Below are positions 45,840-57,589 of a stretch of 64,000 nt of DNA, piece after piece; the stretch's first letter is position 1; the number at the start of each line of letters is the position of its first letter. This DNA is from Tricholomella constricta (lineage: Eukaryota; Basidiomycota; Agaricomycetes; Agaricales; Lyophyllaceae): assembly GCA_013368375.1 (NCBI GenBank), contig JAACJP010000003.1, positions 1,860,001-1,924,000 on the forward strand, read 5' to 3'. The translations under genes and the position numbers were made by a program. The notes below the pieces were generated by a model that saw only the letters and a list, made by a program, of their open reading frames with translations, was not told the DNA's origin and did no database searches.

Positions 45840-48240
45840 ATGCCGTCCTTGACCACCACCATAGAAGAGAACTCGCCCCTGATCACCTATCCCTTTGGCT
45901 GGGCGGCCGGCACTAGCGCATCAGACAGCCAAGCCAGCAGGTGAGTATGTGCTTGCCCATTCGACAACGGACCCCCAGGCCCCTTGCGTCTGAACCCCGT
46001 TCTCGGTCACAGGTACTCCGGGAGTAGCTTCATGGCGACGCGGACCGCAGGCGCCTCCGCGTCCTTCGCATTCAACGGGACAGGGGTGCAGATCTTCGGC
46101 GCCAAGCGAGGGAACCACGGGCCATATGTCGTGCAACTCGACGACAAGACATACCCCAGCGTGGACGGCATCGCGCCCGACCCAGGGCTGTTCCAGCAGA
46201 ATCTTTTCACGGTTGACGGGCTCAAGCAGGAGAGACATGAAGTGACGATTATAAACCAAGGCACGACGTTCTTGGACATCGATTTCGTGCGTCGTTGCTT
46301 TCTTTTTCTTTGTTTCTGCTTCGTTCTTCCCCTGACCGATTGTTGGTGCGGGTGTAGATCACATGGATGACGAGCATTGGAGAGCCCTCGGACAAGCTCT
46401 TCGTGAACACTGTGCAGGACACAGACCCGGCGTTTGTATACTTGCCTGCGTCGGCGTGGAATGAGAACCCGAAGAATGTCGGCAGCTTTCTTGGGGGGTC
46501 TGGACAGTGTGTCGTCTATTCGTCCTTATATAATTGGCTGGGTTAACCTACGTTCAATCTGACAGCGCTACCACAAGACCTGACGCTTCGTTCGTGTATA
46601 CATTCCAGGTGGGTTCTCCTCTTGATTACACTTCCTTCGTCGTTGTTGACCTTTCACTAAGGGTGAGTCGCCAATCACGTTGGAGCCATTGAGAGACCCC
46701 ATCATGATAGAGGACTGGTCCAGGTCAGGGAGTCTCCTTATACGGACCCGTTGGTCCCGACGGCGCACCATACACAGTCGCGCTGGATGATGCCCCGCCA
46801 CAGGCTTTTACTTCCAACAAGGCATTGTACCAAACACAGGTAATGTTGTACCATGCGAACAGCCTTTCTCTTGGGCAGCACCACTTGAAGGTGGCGTGCC
46901 AACCGACTTCTTCGGGCCAGGTCTTCGCGGTTGACTATACGACAGTCTTTACAACATCTGCGCCACCAACGTCGCCGCCACCTACGTCACCACCACCAAC
47001 ATCGCCACCACAGTACGTACCCTCACGCCGTCGTGCTATTTGTGCTTAACTGATGTACCTGTACAGATTTGTAAAGGAGCCTGGGTAAGTATTCACTTCA
47101 CCTCCTTGTCGCCGTCCCCAAAAATCGGTAACTGTTGTTGCCTTGCACAGCCTCTCCGTTGGATCCATCGTTGGCATCACGCTCTCTATTGTCGGGAGCT
47201 TTGGCGTTCTCGCCGCGTTATTTCTCTTTCTGCGGCGGCGCCAGCGTGAGCCCCAGGCGAGCTCCACAATCTCGCCCTTCCGCACGGGCCCTACCTCAAG
47301 TCTGCCCATCCCAAATCCGACGCCGACCTTCGCCACGTTCCGCAAACCGCCACTTCCGCGGCCGGCGTCCCCAGCACCAGTACCGGCGTGGCGCCAATCG
47401 TCCAGGAACCAGCACCAAATACGCTTCTCGGAGCTGAACGAGGGCTCGCAGGACTTGGACCTGGTGCGTTACCTATTACACCTTGATATTCAATGTATCC
47501 TCCGCTCGGCAATGCTAACACACTTTCTCTCTTTTTTATTCCCCCCCCTTTTCAACTACAGTCCTCATCAGAGAGGCCCGTGCCTCCTGGCTTACAAGCC
47601 CCGGCGTACCGCTCGCCTTCCCTCGCGCCTACTCCTGCGCCGGTATCCTCCCCCTCATCCCTGCTGCTGGCGAATTCAACGGCGCCCAGAAGGGGACTCC
47701 CACCTACGCCGTTGCCGATGCCCAGAAAATACGAGCCTGCGCCTGCGGCACTTCCACATGCGACGGGACATGTGCGGTCGTCGTCGTACCCCAACTCACT
47801 GTCGCCGTTGGGGTCGCCAGTCGCTGATGTGCGTGGGGTTGAAGAGGATCGGAATCGGAGGGAAGGGGACGAGGAGGTGCTTCCGCCGTATTATAGGCAG
47901 GTGACGCCGCTGCAGTCGTACACCAGGTAATATGCGTGTTGGATGGTGCGGTTGGACAGCGAACCTTCCCCTTCCCCCCCCCCCACCGCCTTCTAGCCTA
48001 GGGTTCAACGGCGTGTTTGGGATTTGAAGATGCGCAACGGTGATGTGAAGTATTCACTTAGGCGGCTGGCTGCGTCTCCTCCACCTGCAGGGCACCTATG
48101 AGTGTTGAACGTTTGCTTTTTCGCAAACGGCCGAGTGCAATCATGATGGGACATTCCACGCGTTTGAGTAGTGACGAACAGGCGTACTAGCTGCATGCTC
48201 CTCTGACTCTCGACCCCTTCCAACAAATGTACTAGTACTA
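45500..48240 (+). repeat. Segmental inverted duplication, copy A
   Basis: This block, carrying gene A and both flanks, matches 54405-57365 on the opposite strand. Similarity is seen in the upstream flank (TATGTCGCGAGGCTTCACAC, TGCGATCAGT-AATCAAAAG), throughout the exons, and downstream (CACCTATGAGTGTT, CGCAAACGGCCGAGTGC, CAAATGTACTAGT). Confidence 0.85.
45840..47930 (+). CDS. Single-pass membrane protein with beta-sandwich ectodomain, paralogue A
   Basis: Eight exons (45840-45940, 46013-46286, 46358-46506, 46566-46608, 46729-47012, 47065-47082, 47151-47463, 47562-47930) give 516 residues. Residues 1-300 look like two beta-sandwich units related to galactose-binding folds (FNGTGVQIFGAKRGNHGPYV ... 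LDIDFITWM; then VSLYGPVGPDGAPYTVALD). Then come a Pro/Thr stalk with three PPTSP repeats and one membrane helix (GSIVGITLSIVGSFGVLAALFLFL) stopped by RRRQR. A Ser/Pro-rich cytoplasmic tail ends PPYYRQVTPLQSYTR. Such proteins are common in Agaricomycetes; cell-surface sensing is an inference. No clear signal peptide is seen at the N-terminus. Exon 6 is 18 nt. Paralogue B lies inverted at 54.7-56.9 kb. Confidence 0.8.
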
Positions 48241-49723
48241 CCATAGTTTTCCTACCAAGGAAAGCAAAGGGACAGTGGGCCCCCGGCCCCCAATGGCGAC
48301 ACTGCTAACCACTGCAGCATAAATTCGCGCAGATTGTGCTCTTCTCACGAACGCCATGGCACACCTTTGGCGTCGTCTTTCTCTTGCTTGATTCGCAGTG
48401 CTTCAGGATACCAGAGTGTGCGACCTGCTACGTTGCTCTACTAGTTCGTGACATATTTCGACCACAAGACGGAGGCTCGGAGCACCCTACAAGCCACGAG
48501 AAAGCTTCGATGAAGACCATAAACTTGGCCGGTGTGTGCAGGCAGAGTATCTAAGAGGCAGAGATTGACGAGTTCAAATCTTGCATGCAGAGCTCCAGGA
48601 TCGCTCCACTTGCAAGGTAAGCCCGAGACTGTAGGGATCGAGTTGATGGTACTGAACAAACATTGACAGCAGGCCACACAGTTCAAGGAGGAACGTTTCG
48701 AATTGGCGAGCGTATTGGGCTCGTTAGCCTCGAGATAACATATAGAAGCCCCCTACAGAAACACGTCATAAAGCGTTTAGGAGCAGACGAAGCACGATAA
48801 TCAGAATCCCTACGCTGCCGTCATGAAGAAGAGGATTGAAGGTGCAGACATGTCATCCAGATGCTTTCAATACAAGCCGTCGGCAACACGTCCACGTCAT
48901 GGGGAAGGCTAATAATGAACATTACCTGGAGTTCACGTTCACAGAAATCCCAGCTCGCTGTCATTCGGCCTTTGACTCTCGGCTTCAAGTTTGCATTCTT
49001 ACTCTACATACAAATGTACCCGGGATCCAGCTTTCAGCTAATGCCCATTTGTCGCCCGAACCCAGCTCAGATGCTCCCGCTGTCTAAACTTGACCATGTC
49101 TGCTTCTGTCCGTGTCGTCAATTTGACTGAAACGGTCATGCCATGGGAGACAGCATCATCATCGCCCCATGCCATGTGACTGGTAACATACACCTGGACC
49201 TACATCCGCGCGAGTCGCCGCGGGGTCCGACGCGACACGACGAAGCTACAAACTCTGAATCGAAGCTCGAAGCTGCAGGCGGCACTATAACACGCGAAGA
49301 GGAAGGCGAATAAGGGCCTGGTGCCTTGCTCAATTTCACTGTCTGCTTGCTCTGTGTGTGGCGGTTTCCATCAGAAACAGAAGCGGAAGTCAAGGGGGGA
49401 TGGGGAGGAAGTAAATGCTTCCCTTCCAGGCCCCGGCGGACGGGGCTTTGGACGATAATTACCACTGGACTCGGACTTGTTAAGGCTAGCGTCGGGCAGG
49501 AAATGGTAGGACTGGCGGCTGAGCGACTGGGGGTAGACAGCAGGAATGGCGGCTTGAAGTTGAATTAGTTGTATACTGGCGCTAGGGCACGGATAGAAGT
49601 CGATGATGGAGAGACCGGCGGGAGAGTCGCCGTGGAGGAGTATGGGACCCGCGTGTCCTCGGATGGAAGCAGAGTCGAGCCCGTTATGTAGCCGCCTCGT
49701 TTTCCGATCCACCGCGACTCGCC
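47931..49723. other. Intergenic with duplicated 3' flank and repeat copy 2
   Basis: 47931-48240 belongs to the inverted duplication and 48263-48522 is copy 2 of the direct repeat. The rest (48600-49720) shows no gene. Confidence 0.5.
48263..48522 (+). repeat. Direct repeat, copy 2
   Basis: Same orientation as 44726-44970, about 3.5 kb apart, with scattered mismatches and small gaps. It starts about 20 bp after the inverted duplication ends. Confidence 0.75.
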
Positions 49724-51885
49724 ATGCTCACCACCGCCGTCCTCTTTCTGCTCGTACCCTTCTTCGCTGTCCTCGCCGTCGTCCGTCGCAGAGAGGCGAT
49801 GTACACGCCTGTCCCGCTCCTCGCCCTCTTGGCTTTGCTCACTGCTGCTCTCGCCTTTGTCCCCAGCTGCCTGCGCGCACAGCAAATCGTCCACACTCTG
49901 CTCCTTGCGACCCTTGGCGCGTCCATCTTGCATCTCCAGGCCCTCGCCCATGCGCGCACTGCGATGCTCGTCCTCCCCGGTCTCCTCCTCCTAACTGGTA
50001 TGTACACACGTCCAATCATCGCGCTTGTGCTAATGCGCCCTCAGCCACCCTTCTCGCCTTTGCGCCACCCTATGCAAATATTGCGCCCATAGCGTTCCTC
50101 GCGTTCGTGCTCACAACGCTCGTGGCTACGCTCGTCCCCCGCCGCCCGCCGCCCACATCAATAAGTGTCACCCTCGAACCTGTGCCGCCTTCGCCAGCCT
50201 CCTCGCGCATTTCTATCGAGAAACCCCCGCCCGCACTCCTCGACCACTCCTTCACGACCACTCCCATCTTTCCCACATACTCCCCGCGCCGCCCCCTTCC
50301 CCGCTGCATCCTACCACCCACACCCACACCCCGCCTCCGCTTGTTCATCCTCGCCGCCCAGCTATCTTTGACTGCCGCTACTGCACTCGCCGTCCCCGCC
50401 GCCCTACTCGCCCCCCCAACCCCGCTCGTCGTCGCACTCGTACAACCTCTCAACCCCATCTCCGTCCTCCGCATCCTCGACACCATCTTTACCGTCTTCG
50501 CGCTCCTCTGGATCCTAGCCGCATACCACCACTGCCCCAATGCGAGTTCTGCCCTCGAGCGCGATCTCGAGCCCGGAACGGCTATCCCGCCCCCAGCGCG
50601 CATATACCCGGCTCGCCGCTCGTCGACGTCCTCGTCCTCCTTTTTCTCCCCGCGCCCCAAACGCGCGCCGATTCCTATCGCGGTACACACCACTATTACT
50701 ACCACCTCGGAGAATTTCTGTATCATTGCTTCAGACCCAGACGAGTCAGAGGCGTCCGAAATCACCCCAACTCCAACTCCAACTCCGACTCCGACTCCAA
50801 CTTCGACTTTGACTCATTCGACTTTGACTTTGACACGCCCCATAACTCCCGCTATGTCCACAGCCCAAGCCCAAAGCACGCGGACCGTCCGCCTCCCCGC
50901 CTCCCTCTCCCCTCGGATCCGCATCAGCCCCAGTCCCGCACGCACACCCGTCCTCGTGCGCGTCTCCACCCCCGCGCCAGCCGCAGCCTCCCCACGCCAC
51001 GCCCGAGGCCGAAGCCCAAGCCCGAGCCCTATAAAAGCAAAGTGCTTGTCCTGGCCACATGTCCCCGCGCCCGCGCCCGTGTATCAGCGCCAGCACCCCC
51101 CATTCGGGTCCTGGTCTGTGTCCATAGCAGCAGCAGCAAACGCGGGCTCGGACGCGCACGACACCACCATGGTGGACGAGGACGACTGCATGGACCTGCG
51201 CGACCCGTTCGCGCCCCGCGCGCGCGTTTCTGTCGCTGGGAGGCCGAGGTCGCCTCCCCTGACCCCGACCCCGACCGCGGCGAGGACCAGGGCGGGGACC
51301 AGGATCGGGAACATCAATGCGAGCGCGTACGTGGCGCGCGGGTGTTCGCGGCTGGCAGCTGTGGGGTCGTCGTCCCCGTCCTCCAGTTCAAGTTCGGGGT
51401 CGGGTTCGACGTCTGCGCATGGTTGTACCCGCCACCCGCATCTGCACCCGTACCCGCATTCGTACTCGCTTCCACGCGCATCCGCGCAGCAGAGACAGAC
51501 GCGCATGAGCGCGTGGGGCCGGCTTCCGCTGCCTTTACCTTTACCTTTATCTTTGCCTTCACCTTCGAATTCGCCTTTGTCTCCTCCAACGCCCCCGCCC
51601 TCGCCTTCACCTTTACCTTTGTCTTCACCTTTATCCCAATCCCTATCACAATCCCTACCCCCCACCCCACCGCTTCTTGTTGTTAGGAAAACGCACAAGG
51701 ACAAGGGCAAGATGGAGAAGAAGAGCAGGGTGCTCCGCGCGAAGCGGCGGACTGGGACTGGGACTGAGGGCAGCACGGGGATAGGCACGGGAATGGAGGA
51801 CGCGTTGTTGGCGCAGAGGCTGCTTGTGCATCTTGGGAGCGGCGTCGGGGCGGGGGTGGGCGGGGCCGGGGCCGGGGGTGGGTAG
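49724..51885 (+). CDS. Multi-pass membrane protein with long Ser/Thr/Pro-rich tail
   Basis: Two exons (49724-49997 and 50045-51885) give 704 residues. The start MLTTAVLFLLVPFFAVLAVV is chosen because it opens a membrane helix; a longer upstream frame lacks sense. Helices are visible around residues 1-20, 28-48, 55-75, 82-120 and, after a Pro-rich loop, near 205-230 and 240-275. The rest is a low-complexity tail with TP repeats (about 50767-50803), stretches of LP/SP (about 51530-51665), a basic patch (KTHKDKGKMEKKSR) and a Gly-rich end. The family is not recognised. It sits in the spacer of the inverted duplication. Long open frames antisense to the tail are composition effects. Confidence 0.55.
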
Positions 51886-53253
51886 CTTCGCCTCTCCCTT
51901 TCACTTTTGTTCTTTGTACGGCTGATTTTTTCTTTTTTGTTCTCTTCACCCGTTCTGGTTGTTCTTCGAGTCGCGCTTGCGAATTTTTTGCCTTTTTGCT
52001 TTCCTCGCTGATTGACTTGTCGTTGTTGTTGTTGTTGATGTTGATGATGGTGTTGTTGTACTTTCTTTTTGTATTTCTGTTTCTGTACACGCCTATTGGT
52101 ATGTCTATTATGTCTCCCTGCGCTTGCATGTACTCTCCTCCTTCCCCCTCCCCGCCCTCCCCCCCTCCTTCTCATCCCTCCCCGCTCTCCCTTGTTTCAT
52201 TGAGATCGTCACAGCGCCACACGAGCGCCCCCTCGACTTTTGGTCACCTGGGATTATTACATCAATACAGATGAGCTTGGCCATCATCCCACTAGTTCGA
52301 GTAAGATTTCGAGTTGAGTACAAGTACGAGTTCGAACTTGAGTGGACAAGTTGTACGTTGTAAGTAAGCGTTGAGAAGATTGTGGCGCTCCGAGCGTGCC
52401 GCGTGACTTAGATTCGCCAGTCCCTCTACTCGAGACTTGTCTCTCAGTGAGGGATTGGTTACCAGTCTAGCGCAGACCCCACCCCCACCACCTCTGGGCA
52501 CTCCGTCCGAAAACTGACATCGATCGGTTGCGTTCGAAGGTGCGCGCTTTTGCTCGACAGGTGCCGGTCCGGGGGGGGGGGGGGAAACGAAAAGGCACTC
52601 AGGCAAGAAGACACGTCCTGCTGTCCAGTGGTCTCCTGAGGACATCAAACTCAAACGCAGACGCCGATAGTGCTAGATGAACTTGAAAAAGCCTGCACAT
52701 GTGTAGGACGCAAAATGAGTACCTAGTTGTGAGTGTTTGAGTTCTCAGTTAGCGGTCGACCAACCCAGGGCTGACACAACTTTGAACCCGAAGAACGAGA
52801 GGCATCAGGCAACGAACGAGACTCGAACGCGTGACGTCATGTCAGGTTACTCTACACGCAGAGACTGCGTGGACAAAGTCATTGTAGTTGCATAAAAGAG
52901 TTCGTGAACGGGTAACACCGTACGTGAGAGATGGCTAGCGCTAGGAGGGTAATACAGTACTATAAATCTGAAGGGGGGGATAGTAAAAGGTAAAACATTA
53001 TGTCTCGGGGGTGTGAATGGATGGATGGATAGACGGAAAGTTGAAATTGAGATAGAAATCGAAGAGATGATGACGGGGTACTACAGATGGTCGGGGTTTT
53101 GGTTTTGAGGGGTGAAAAGTCGCTGCAACAAACAAACGAACAAAACAGCAATCCTAGATCATGCAACAAGCGTCCGACGAGAGAAGAAAGAAGGGGAATC
53201 GCGAATCCAAACGCCATCCAGATTTCACGGTTTCCTTGTCCGCCTAGCTTAGC
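51886..53253. other. Intergenic, includes a G14 run
   Basis: Contains pyrimidine-rich sequence after the upstream gene and a G homopolymer of 14 at 52571-52584. No further gene is seen. Confidence 0.5.
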
Positions 53254-53997
53254 TTAGTAGGTATCTTTACGCCTCCTGCTGTAGCGTCCAAAGACACCAC
53301 ACGCGGAGGCACAGAATCCAAGGAGCAGCGCAACGAACGCGCCCAAGGTGAGCCAGTTGGCGTTGCCATATTGCGCCGGGACGCCTGCATCGCGCAGGCG
53401 GTTGCGCGTGACGCCGAATAGGGCCATGTCGATGACGAAGACAACGAGAGTGACGATGCCGGCGAGCCCCGAGAGGAGCGTCATGAGTATTGTGCCGACG
53501 CGGTGGTACGAGGCACCGCAGAGGCCGAAAAGAAATGCGAGGCCGGCGAGGCCGGCAGCTGAAGGGGATGTAAATATATTTTAGAAGGGAGAATGAGGGA
53601 TGTGGGAGGCTGACGTACCGATCGGATGGAGGATGAGGGCTTTCGTGAGATTGTGGATGATAGTAGGGTTCAGGTTAGTGTCACTGGCACTGCGATGAGA
53701 GTGTTAGGATACGCGTCTCTTGCCGCGAGGAGTTGCCAACGCACCCTGCTGACTGGAATTCGTAACCAATCGCTATGCTACTCCCCGTGAATCCAAACAC
53801 TCCGTATCGAATTTCGCTCGCGCCAGTGCCGGCGGTCAGGAAGTAGATTTTATCCCATGTTGGTACCGAGACGCACACCTATTAGGGTGATGTGAGACTT
53901 CTATGCAGTTGGAGAGCAAGAAAACACGTACGAAGATGAGGAGAACAGTCGCAGAAAAGCACAGAAGAAGTCCTGGGATAGCAGGGGAGGCAACCAT
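53254..53997 (-). CDS. Rim9/PalI (SUR7 family) membrane protein, pH-sensing pathway
   Basis: Four exons (53997-53932, 53878-53745, 53689-53619, 53558-53254) give 191 residues. First helix GLLLCFSATVLLIFVCVSVP, then an extracellular loop with IRYGVFGFTG, resembling the family's short loop motif. Helices follow in ...GLAGLAFLFGLCGASY, LLSGLAGIVTLVVFVIDMALF and LTLGAFVALLLGFCASACGVF, with a basic C-terminal end RYSRRRKDTY. Rim9/PalI assists the Rim21/PalH sensor in ambient alkaline pH signalling in ascomycetes; in basidiomycetes the pathway uses Rra1-type sensors, so the role here is an inference. A minor alternative is a general SUR7 eisosome protein. Confidence 0.75.
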
Positions 53998-54735
53998 GAT
54001 GATCGTGTGGGCGCGTCGTCTAGCAGCAAATAGCCTTGAGGACCGCGGGGGAAGACGTCAAGGATGGAGCGACTCACTGTCAGCCGCGGCGGAGGGTAGG
54101 GGAGGGAAGAAAATGAAACACATGCACGGACAATGGAGGGATTTATACAGGGGCCCATGGCAGATTCCTAATTAGGAAGTGACGTCGATGTCATGGATGG
54201 AGACCGATGGAGCATCCGAATTAGAGCCGGACTCGGGAGCCACAATCCCTCCCGGCTCCCGCAGCAGCGCCGTCTACGAGGCTGTGTGTGGAGCTGTGCT
54301 CTCCGCTCTCCCGCAGTATGATCGCAGCGTCGCAAAAAAATTGAAGATGGGTTTTAAAAAAAAGACAAGTACTAAGCTTTATTTTCATGCGCGGCTTTCC
54401 TTGGTAGAGGGACTAGTACATTTGTGAGAAGGTTCGAGAGTCAGAAGAGCATGCAGGTGCTACGCGTGTTCGCCACTATACGAACGCGTGGAAGTTGGAA
54501 TGTTTTCCCATCAACGCACTCGGCCGTTTGCGAAAAAGTAACCGTTGAACACTCATAGGTGCCTGCAGGGGAGGAGACGCAAGCCACCCTTCACATCACT
54601 ATTGCGCATCCTCAAATCCCAAACACGACGTTTAACCCTGGGCTAGAAGACGTGGGGGGTAAGGGGGGGCGTCCAACCACACCATCCAAATTTGAAATCA
54701 TATGTCGTGAACACATGTTCAGTTCAGCATGCATG
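53998..54735. other. Intergenic, end of inverted duplication copy B
   Basis: From about 54405 the sequence matches the 3' flank of gene A in inverse orientation. Nothing else is recognised. Confidence 0.5.
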
Positions 54736-56940
54736 TTACCTGGTGTAAGGCTGCGGCGGCGTCACCTGCCTATGATACGGCGGAAGCGCCTCCTCGCCCC
54801 CTTCCCTCTGAACCCCTTCAACCCCATGTACATCAGCGAATGGCGACCCCAACGACGACAGTGAGCTGGGGGACGACGACCGCGCGTGCCCTGTCGCCCT
54901 TGGAAGTGCCGCAGGCGCAGGCTCATATTTTCTCGGAGACGGCCTAGGCGGGAGTCCCCTCCTGGGTATCGTCGAATTCGCGAACAGCATGGACGAGGAC
55001 GCGGGCGCAGGAGCAGGAGCAAGCGCGGGGGAGGACGGGCGGTACGCTGGGAGCGGTAAGCTAGGCGGTACGAGCCTCTCTGATGAGGACTGTAGTTTTT
55101 TTATAAAAAAGAAAAGAGAAAGTGGGTCAGTATCACCGAGCGGAGGACACGTGGGCTGAATAGGTACGCACCCGTTCTCCGTCCTGCGTGTCCTCATCCG
55201 GCTCCGAAAAGCGTACTTGGTGCTGCTGCTTGGGTTCCCCCGTGAGCGACGGTTTGCGCCACGCCGACACCGGTACCGGGGACGCCGACCGCGATATTGG
55301 TGGTGGTGTGCGGGATGTGGCGCGGAAGGTCGGTGTCGGCATTACGATGGGCAAAGTTGGTGTCGGCATTACGATGGGCAAACTCGAGGTTGGTGTCAAC
55401 ATTATGATGGGCAAATTTGAGGTAGGGTCGGGGCTGGAGGTCGAGGTTGTCGTGGCCTGGGTCTGGGGCTCAGGCTCAGGCTCAGCTTCAGCTTGAGCTT
55501 GGAGTGGAGTCTGCTTCTCGACCGTGTTGAAGAATTGCGCCCCGAGTTCATCTTGGTACTGCTGCTGGCGCTGACGCCGCCGCCGCAAGAAGAGAAACAA
55601 CGCTGCGAGAACGCCGAGGATTCCAACAAAAGAGAGCGTGATGCCGACGATGGATCCAGCGGAGAGGCTGTGCAAGGCAATCTCATTCAACACTAGTTCC
55701 CGTATTTTGGAGACGGCGACGGGGAGGGGAAGTGACTACTTACCCAGCCTCTTTTACAGATCTGTACAGGTACGTCAGTAAAGCATAAATAGCACAACGG
55801 TGTGAGGGTCCGTACTGTGATGGCGGCGATGTTGAATATACTGTCATATAGTCAACCGCAAAGACCTGGCCCGACGAAGTCGGCTGGCACGCGACTTTCA
55901 AGCGGTGCTGCCCAAGAGGAAGGTTGTTCGCGTGGTACAACAATACCTGTGACTTGTACAATGCCTTGTTGGAAGTAAAAGCCTGTGGCGGGGCATCATC
56001 CAGCGCGACTGTGTATGGTGCGCCGTCGGGACCAACAGGTCCGTATAAGGAGACACCCTGACCTGGACCAGTCCTCTATTGGGCCTGTAAATAGTTCCAA
56101 CGAGATTGGCGACTCACCCTTAGTAGAAGATCAGTAAAGATTCAAAAAGTGTAACCGAAAGCAGAGCCCACCTGGAATGTATACACGAAAGATGCGCCAG
56201 GCCTTGTGGTAGCGCTGTCAGATTGAGCGTGAGTCAACCCGGGTCAGTCAAAAAAGAACAAACAGACAACGCACTGTCCAGATCCTCCGAGAAAGCTGCC
56301 AACGTTCTTAGGATTCTGATCCCACGCAGACGAGTACACAAACGCCGGGTCCGTGTCCAGCACCGTGCTCACGAAGAGTTTGTCCGAGGGCTTTCCGATG
56401 CCCGTCGTCCATGTGATCTACACCCACACCATCCCACCGGGTCAGGGAAACGAACACGAAGTCGAAACGGAGAAAAAGGAAGCAACGACGCACGAAGTCG
56501 ACATCCAAGGACGTCGTGCCCTGGTTTATAATCCTCACTTCATGTCTTCCCTGCTTGAGCCCCTCAACCGTGAACAGGTTCTGCTGATACAGCCCCGGGT
56601 CCGGCGCGCTGCCGTCCGCAGCGGGGTACATCTTCTCGTCGACTTGCACGACGTATGACCCGTGGTTCCCCCGCTTGGCACCGAAGATCTGCACCCCTGT
56701 CCCGTTGAACGTGAAGGACGCGGAGGCGCCCGCGGTCTGCGTCGCCATGAAGCTACTTCCGGAGTACCTGTGAGCGAGAAAGGAGTTCAGATGCACGGGG
56801 CCTCTGGGGGTGTCCGTCGGGGATGGACGGACGTGGACTCACCTGCTTGCAGCGCCGTCTGCGCTGGTGCCGGTCACCCAGCCGGAGAGGTAGGTGATCA
56901 GGGGAGAGTTCTCCTCTATGGTGGTGGTCAAAGAAGGCAT
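54736..56940 (-). CDS. Single-pass membrane protein with beta-sandwich ectodomain, paralogue B
   Basis: Starts MPSLTTTIEENSPLITYLSGW at 56940 and stops at 54736, with the same order as paralogue A: a first unit with FNGTGVQIFGAKRGNHGSYV and LDVDFITW; a second with VSLYGPVGPDGAPYTVALD and HRLKVACQPTSSGQV; a short stalk; the membrane helix GSIVGITLSFVGILGVLAALFLFL plus RRRRQR; and a tail ending PPYHRQVTPPQPYTR. The splice sites appear at the same places as in A, although I did not check each sum. Compared with A, the PPTSP stalk repeats are gone and the tail just inside the membrane is longer, with Gln/Glu-rich sequence and repeats of LPIVMPTPT. Function unknown; probably a diverging duplicate. 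Confidence 0.8.
55330..55430 (-). repeat. Coding minisatellite in paralogue B tail
   Basis: Three to four imperfect 27- to 36-bp units, visible on the plus strand as GTCGGCATTACGATGGGCAAA, encode LPIVMPTPT-like repeats. Paralogue A lacks them. Confidence 0.7.
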
Positions 56941-57589
56941 CGCAGAAGAGTCGAGTTTCCTCCGCGCACGAAGAGAGAATAATTTAGAACGGAACAAGAG
57001 AACGGAGAAAGAAGAGAGAAACACAAAACAAGGATCGAGGAGAGAGAAAAGAAAAGAAACGAACGAAAGGTGGTACAGCAACCGCCGGGGAAGCAGGAAA
57101 GGACTATAACGAAGGAGAAGAGGAACTACGAAAGGCTGTCATTCAGTGGCGCGCGGTCATGATCGTTGTATGATCGGATCGCGTGGATGAGACGGACAGC
57201 GCCGCTATGTCCAGTGAGTGCGCGTCGCCAAGTGATGAAAGAATCGTTCAGCTTAACTTTTGATTGACTGATCGCACCTGCCATCAATCAAGGCCTGCTA
57301 CACCAGCGTCACCGAGTGTGAAGCCTCGCGACATACATGATTAAGGATTTTATCTACTTTGACAAGGCATGTTGAATCGGTCAGCGCTGACGCGAACTCT
57401 GTGCAATTGGGGAAGCCGAACTACCTCATCTAGGTATATGTTCTCAGTATTTTTCACGTTCAACAAATGCAGGGTCGTCAGGGTGCTTACCCCGAGCTTC
57501 TCCTCTATCCACATTCTCTTTCGCAGCTGATTCTATACATGATACTACTCCAGGCGACAGATCGTGAGCAACTCTCGCGCCTCCTGATT
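56941..57589. other. Intergenic, duplicated promoter of paralogue B
   Basis: Up to about 57365 this matches the upstream region of paralogue A. The remainder separates it from the THI6 stop. Confidence 0.55.

Larger units (their letters stand above)
54405..57365 (-). repeat. Segmental inverted duplication, copy B
   Basis: Inverted counterpart of 45500-48240, about 6.2 kb away from it. It covers gene B and both flanks. Exon sequences are well conserved; the tail differs by an inserted minisatellite. Confidence 0.85.

Noticed and set aside
49603..49723. Upstream extension of the multi-pass protein to an ATG at 49603
   Set aside because: That frame differs from the membrane-helix frame of the first exon and gives Arg/Pro-rich nonsense before the splice site.
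50070..52175. Long minus-strand open frames (231 and 363 residues)
   Set aside because: They are antisense to the low-complexity tail of the multi-pass membrane protein, made of repetitive GK, GE and GA runs without start context or splice logic.
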